Positions 6,563 to 7,907 of a DNA stretch of 7,907 nt are shown one piece after another. The position numbers and the translations under genes are program-made. A model generated the notes under the pieces. The model made no database searches. It was not told the DNA's origin and worked only from the letters and a program-made list of their open reading frames with translations. The DNA comes from JBCDBH01 sp039184055 (GTDB lineage Bacteria > Acidobacteriota > Thermoanaerobaculia > Multivoradales > J023): assembly GCA_039184055.1 (NCBI GenBank), contig JBCDBH010000281.1, positions 1 to 7,907 of the forward strand. The letters are read 5' to 3'. Each line of letters starts with the position of its first letter. The first letter of the stretch is position 1.

Positions 6563-6567
6563 GGGAG
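6563..6567 (+). promoter_or_regulatory. Ribosome binding site deciding the GTG start of the PKS gene
   Basis: GGGAG lies six bases before GTG 6574. The frame is closed by a TGA at 6541-6543, and the only other upstream start codon is a TTG at 6553, which is too far upstream to use this site. Confidence 0.6.
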
Positions 6568-6573
6568 AGTCCA

Positions 6574-7907
6574 GTGAGTGATATCGATCACGACGCGCCA
6601 CTCGACGACGAGCTCGACGAGCCGGCGGGTCTGGAGATCGCCGTCATCGGCATGGCGTGCCGTTTTCCGGGCGCCGAGGATGTCGAGACGTTCTGGAAGA
6701 ATTTGCGCGACGGGGTCGAGTCGATCCACCCGATCGACGATGACGAGTTGCGTGCCGTCGGGACCGACCCGGAGATGGCGCCAGCCGAGCTCGTCAAGGT
6801 CACTCGACGGATCGAAGGTATCGATCGTTTCGATGCACCGTTCTTCGGCTTGTCGCCACGCGAAGCAGAAGTCATGGATCCGCAACAGCGGCTCTTCCTC
6901 CAGATCGCCTGGCAGGCGCTGGAAGACGCCGGTTACGACCCCGAGCAGTACGATGGCTCGATCGGTGTCTACGCGGGTGGCAAGAGCAATGGGTACGTCA
7001 TGCGGTGCTTCGCCGATCCACGGATCGTGACGACCACCAGCCCCTTCCAGATTCAACTCGGCAATGACAAGGATTTTCTCGCCGCGCGAGTGTCGTACAA
7101 GCTCGACCTCGGTGGCCCGAGCGTCGCCGTACAGACCGCCGGCTCGACCTCGTTGGTGGCCTGTCACGTCGCGGCGCAAAATCTGCTCTCGGGTGATTGC
7201 GACATGGCGCTCGCCGGTGCCGTGGCGATCGACCCGGACGACCACGGCTATCGGTTTCGTGAAGGCGACATCCTGTCGCCCGACGGTCATGTGCGTGCGC
7301 TTTCGGCCGATGCCGACGGCACCGTTTTCGGCAACGGTCTGGGCGTGTTGGTGCTCAAACGCCTCGAAGACGCGCTCGACGATGGCGACACGATTCACGC
7401 TGTCCTACGGGGCTCGGCGGTCAACAACGACGGCTCGCTCCGCGCCGGTTTCTCCGCGTCCGGGGTCGACGGTCAAGCACGGGTGTTGCGTGGCGCGTTG
7501 ATGTCCGCGGATGTCGAAGCGGCCTCGGTGGGCTATGTCGAGACCTTTGGCACCGGAACTCCCGACGGTGACGCGATCGAGATCACCGCCCTCGGCCAGG
7601 TCTATGGCAAGGAGCTCGCCGGCGAGACGGTGGTGGTCGGCACGGCGAAGAACAACGTCGGTCATCTGGCGGCGGCCTCGGGCATGGTCGGTTTGATCAA
7701 GGCGATCAAGGTTCTCCAGACCGGCGAGATTCCCCCGACCATCCTGATCGACGCGCCCAACCCGCTGCTCGCCAAGACGCCGCTCGAGCTCGCCACCGAG
7801 ACGACGGCTTATCCCGATCGCGATGAGAGCCCGCGCCGGGTGGCGGTCAGCTCCTTTGGTTTGGGTGGGCAGAACGCTCACGTGGTGCTCGAAGAGGCCC
7901 CTGAACC
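6574..7907 (+). CDS. Polyketide synthase, N-terminal ketosynthase domain lacking Cys and one His (runs off right edge)
   Basis: The frame is open to the window end, giving 444 codons. An acidic leader of about 18 residues is followed by a complete type I ketosynthase domain: IAVIGMACRFPGA (22-34), FFGLSPREAEVMDPQQRLFL (90-109), DFLAARVSYKLDLGGPSVAV, TVFGNGLGVLVLKRL (250-264), NNDGS and SSFGLGGQNAHVVLEE (426-441). Ketosynthases use a Cys-His-His triad to accept an acyl chain and condense it with an extender unit. Here the TACSSS site reads TAGSTS, so residue 190 is Gly. The first His motif, normally HGTGTP, reads FGTGTP with Phe325. The second His (NVGH, His364) and Lys359 remain. The domain should therefore not condense. 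It also lacks the Gln of decarboxylating KSQ loading domains. No frameshift or stop is present and the flanking motifs are preserved, so it looks like a maintained non-elongating domain. No loading domain or standard coiled-coil docking helix precedes it. Downstream domains lie outside the window. Confidence 0.93.
   Translation, partial: MSDIDHDAPLDDELDEPAGLEIAVIGMACRFPGAEDVETFWKNLRDGVESIHPIDDDELRAVGTDPEMAPAELVKVTRRIEGIDRFDAPFFGLSPREAEVMDPQQRLFLQIAWQALEDAGYDPEQYDGSIGVYAGGKSNGYVMRCFADPRIVTTTSPFQIQLGNDKDFLAARVSYKLDLGGPSVAVQTAGSTSLVACHVAAQNLLSGDCDMALAGAVAIDPDDHGYRFREGDILSPDGHVRALSADADGTVFGNGLGVLVLKRLEDALDDGDTIHAVLRGSAVNNDGSLRAGFSASGVDGQARVLRGALMSADVEAASVGYVETFGTGTPDGDAIEITALGQVYGKELAGETVVVGTAKNNVGHLAAASGMVGLIKAIKVLQTGEIPPTILIDAPNPLLAKTPLELATETTAYPDRDESPRRVAVSSFGLGGQNAHVVLEEAPE

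Larger units (their letters stand above)
6102..6573. other. Divergent intergenic region between the IPTL-CTERM gene and the PKS gene
   Basis: These 472 bases hold no ORF with a recognisable product. They are locally more AT-rich than the genes (for example 6180-6210), as expected for promoters. A TAGAAT hexamer on the minus strand (6195-6200) is a possible -10 for the IPTL-CTERM gene, without a good -35. Inverted repeats are dense: GTGATcCTC/GAGaATCAC (6213-6221/6229-6237, one mismatch), CGCACGTT/AACGTGCG (6255-6262/6277-6284), CGGTTTTCG/CGAAAACCG (6330-6338/6380-6388) and a compound hairpin at 6402-6430. Operators or leader RNA structure for the PKS gene are plausible; none is proven. Confidence 0.6.

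Noticed and set aside
7141..7161. Cys197, seven residues after the lost catalytic Cys, as a replacement nucleophile
   Set aside because: It lies about two helical turns further along the helix, where active ketosynthases usually have a small or hydrophobic residue, and no known ketosynthase uses it.
6355..7398. A 347-codon minus-strand frame overlapping the PKS gene
   Set aside because: It is antisense to a clear ketosynthase domain and shows no recognisable domain or ribosome binding site.

Overview
The window is GC-rich, with codons strongly biased to G or C at the third position. It carries five protein-coding genes: four on the minus strand and one divergent gene on the plus strand that runs off the right edge. 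An IPTL-CTERM protein with a DUF11-like domain next to a modular polyketide synthase (PKS) suggests a Gram-negative bacterium rich in secondary metabolism, such as an acidobacterial, myxobacterial or gammaproteobacterial type. No rRNA, tRNA or taxonomic marker is present, so the lineage is inference.

Minus strand, in order of transcription. (a) 6101 to 4227 encodes a secreted, right-handed beta-helix protein. It has a bacterial Ig-like region, a DUF11-type domain and a C-terminal IPTL-CTERM sorting signal. Its signal peptide is preceded by five tandem 18-bp coding repeats. A strong stem-loop follows the gene. (b) 4101 to 1957 encodes a fusion of a trypsin-like serine protease (His/Asp/Ser all visible) to a DNA/RNA non-specific endonuclease of the NUC/Serratia type (DKGH motif). 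(c) Only 30 bp further on, 1926 to 346 encodes a second, related trypsin-like protease, this time behind an alpha-helical TPR-like domain. Genes b and c look like a two-gene operon. Neither product has a signal peptide, so both probably act in the cytoplasm. (d) 188 to the left edge is the start of a secreted lamin-tail-domain-like protein, with signs of poor sequence quality at the very edge.

Plus strand. After a 472-bp divergent intergenic region with several inverted repeats, a GTG-started gene at 6574 opens a PKS whose first domain is a ketosynthase. The gene is incomplete. The domain keeps the fold-defining motifs but has Gly in place of the catalytic Cys and Phe in place of the first catalytic His, so it should be unable to condense.

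The points most worth following are the protease-nuclease/TPR-protease pair, which is built like an intracellular conflict or defence module, and the double-mutant ketosynthase at the start of a PKS. No function for either is proven by this sequence alone.
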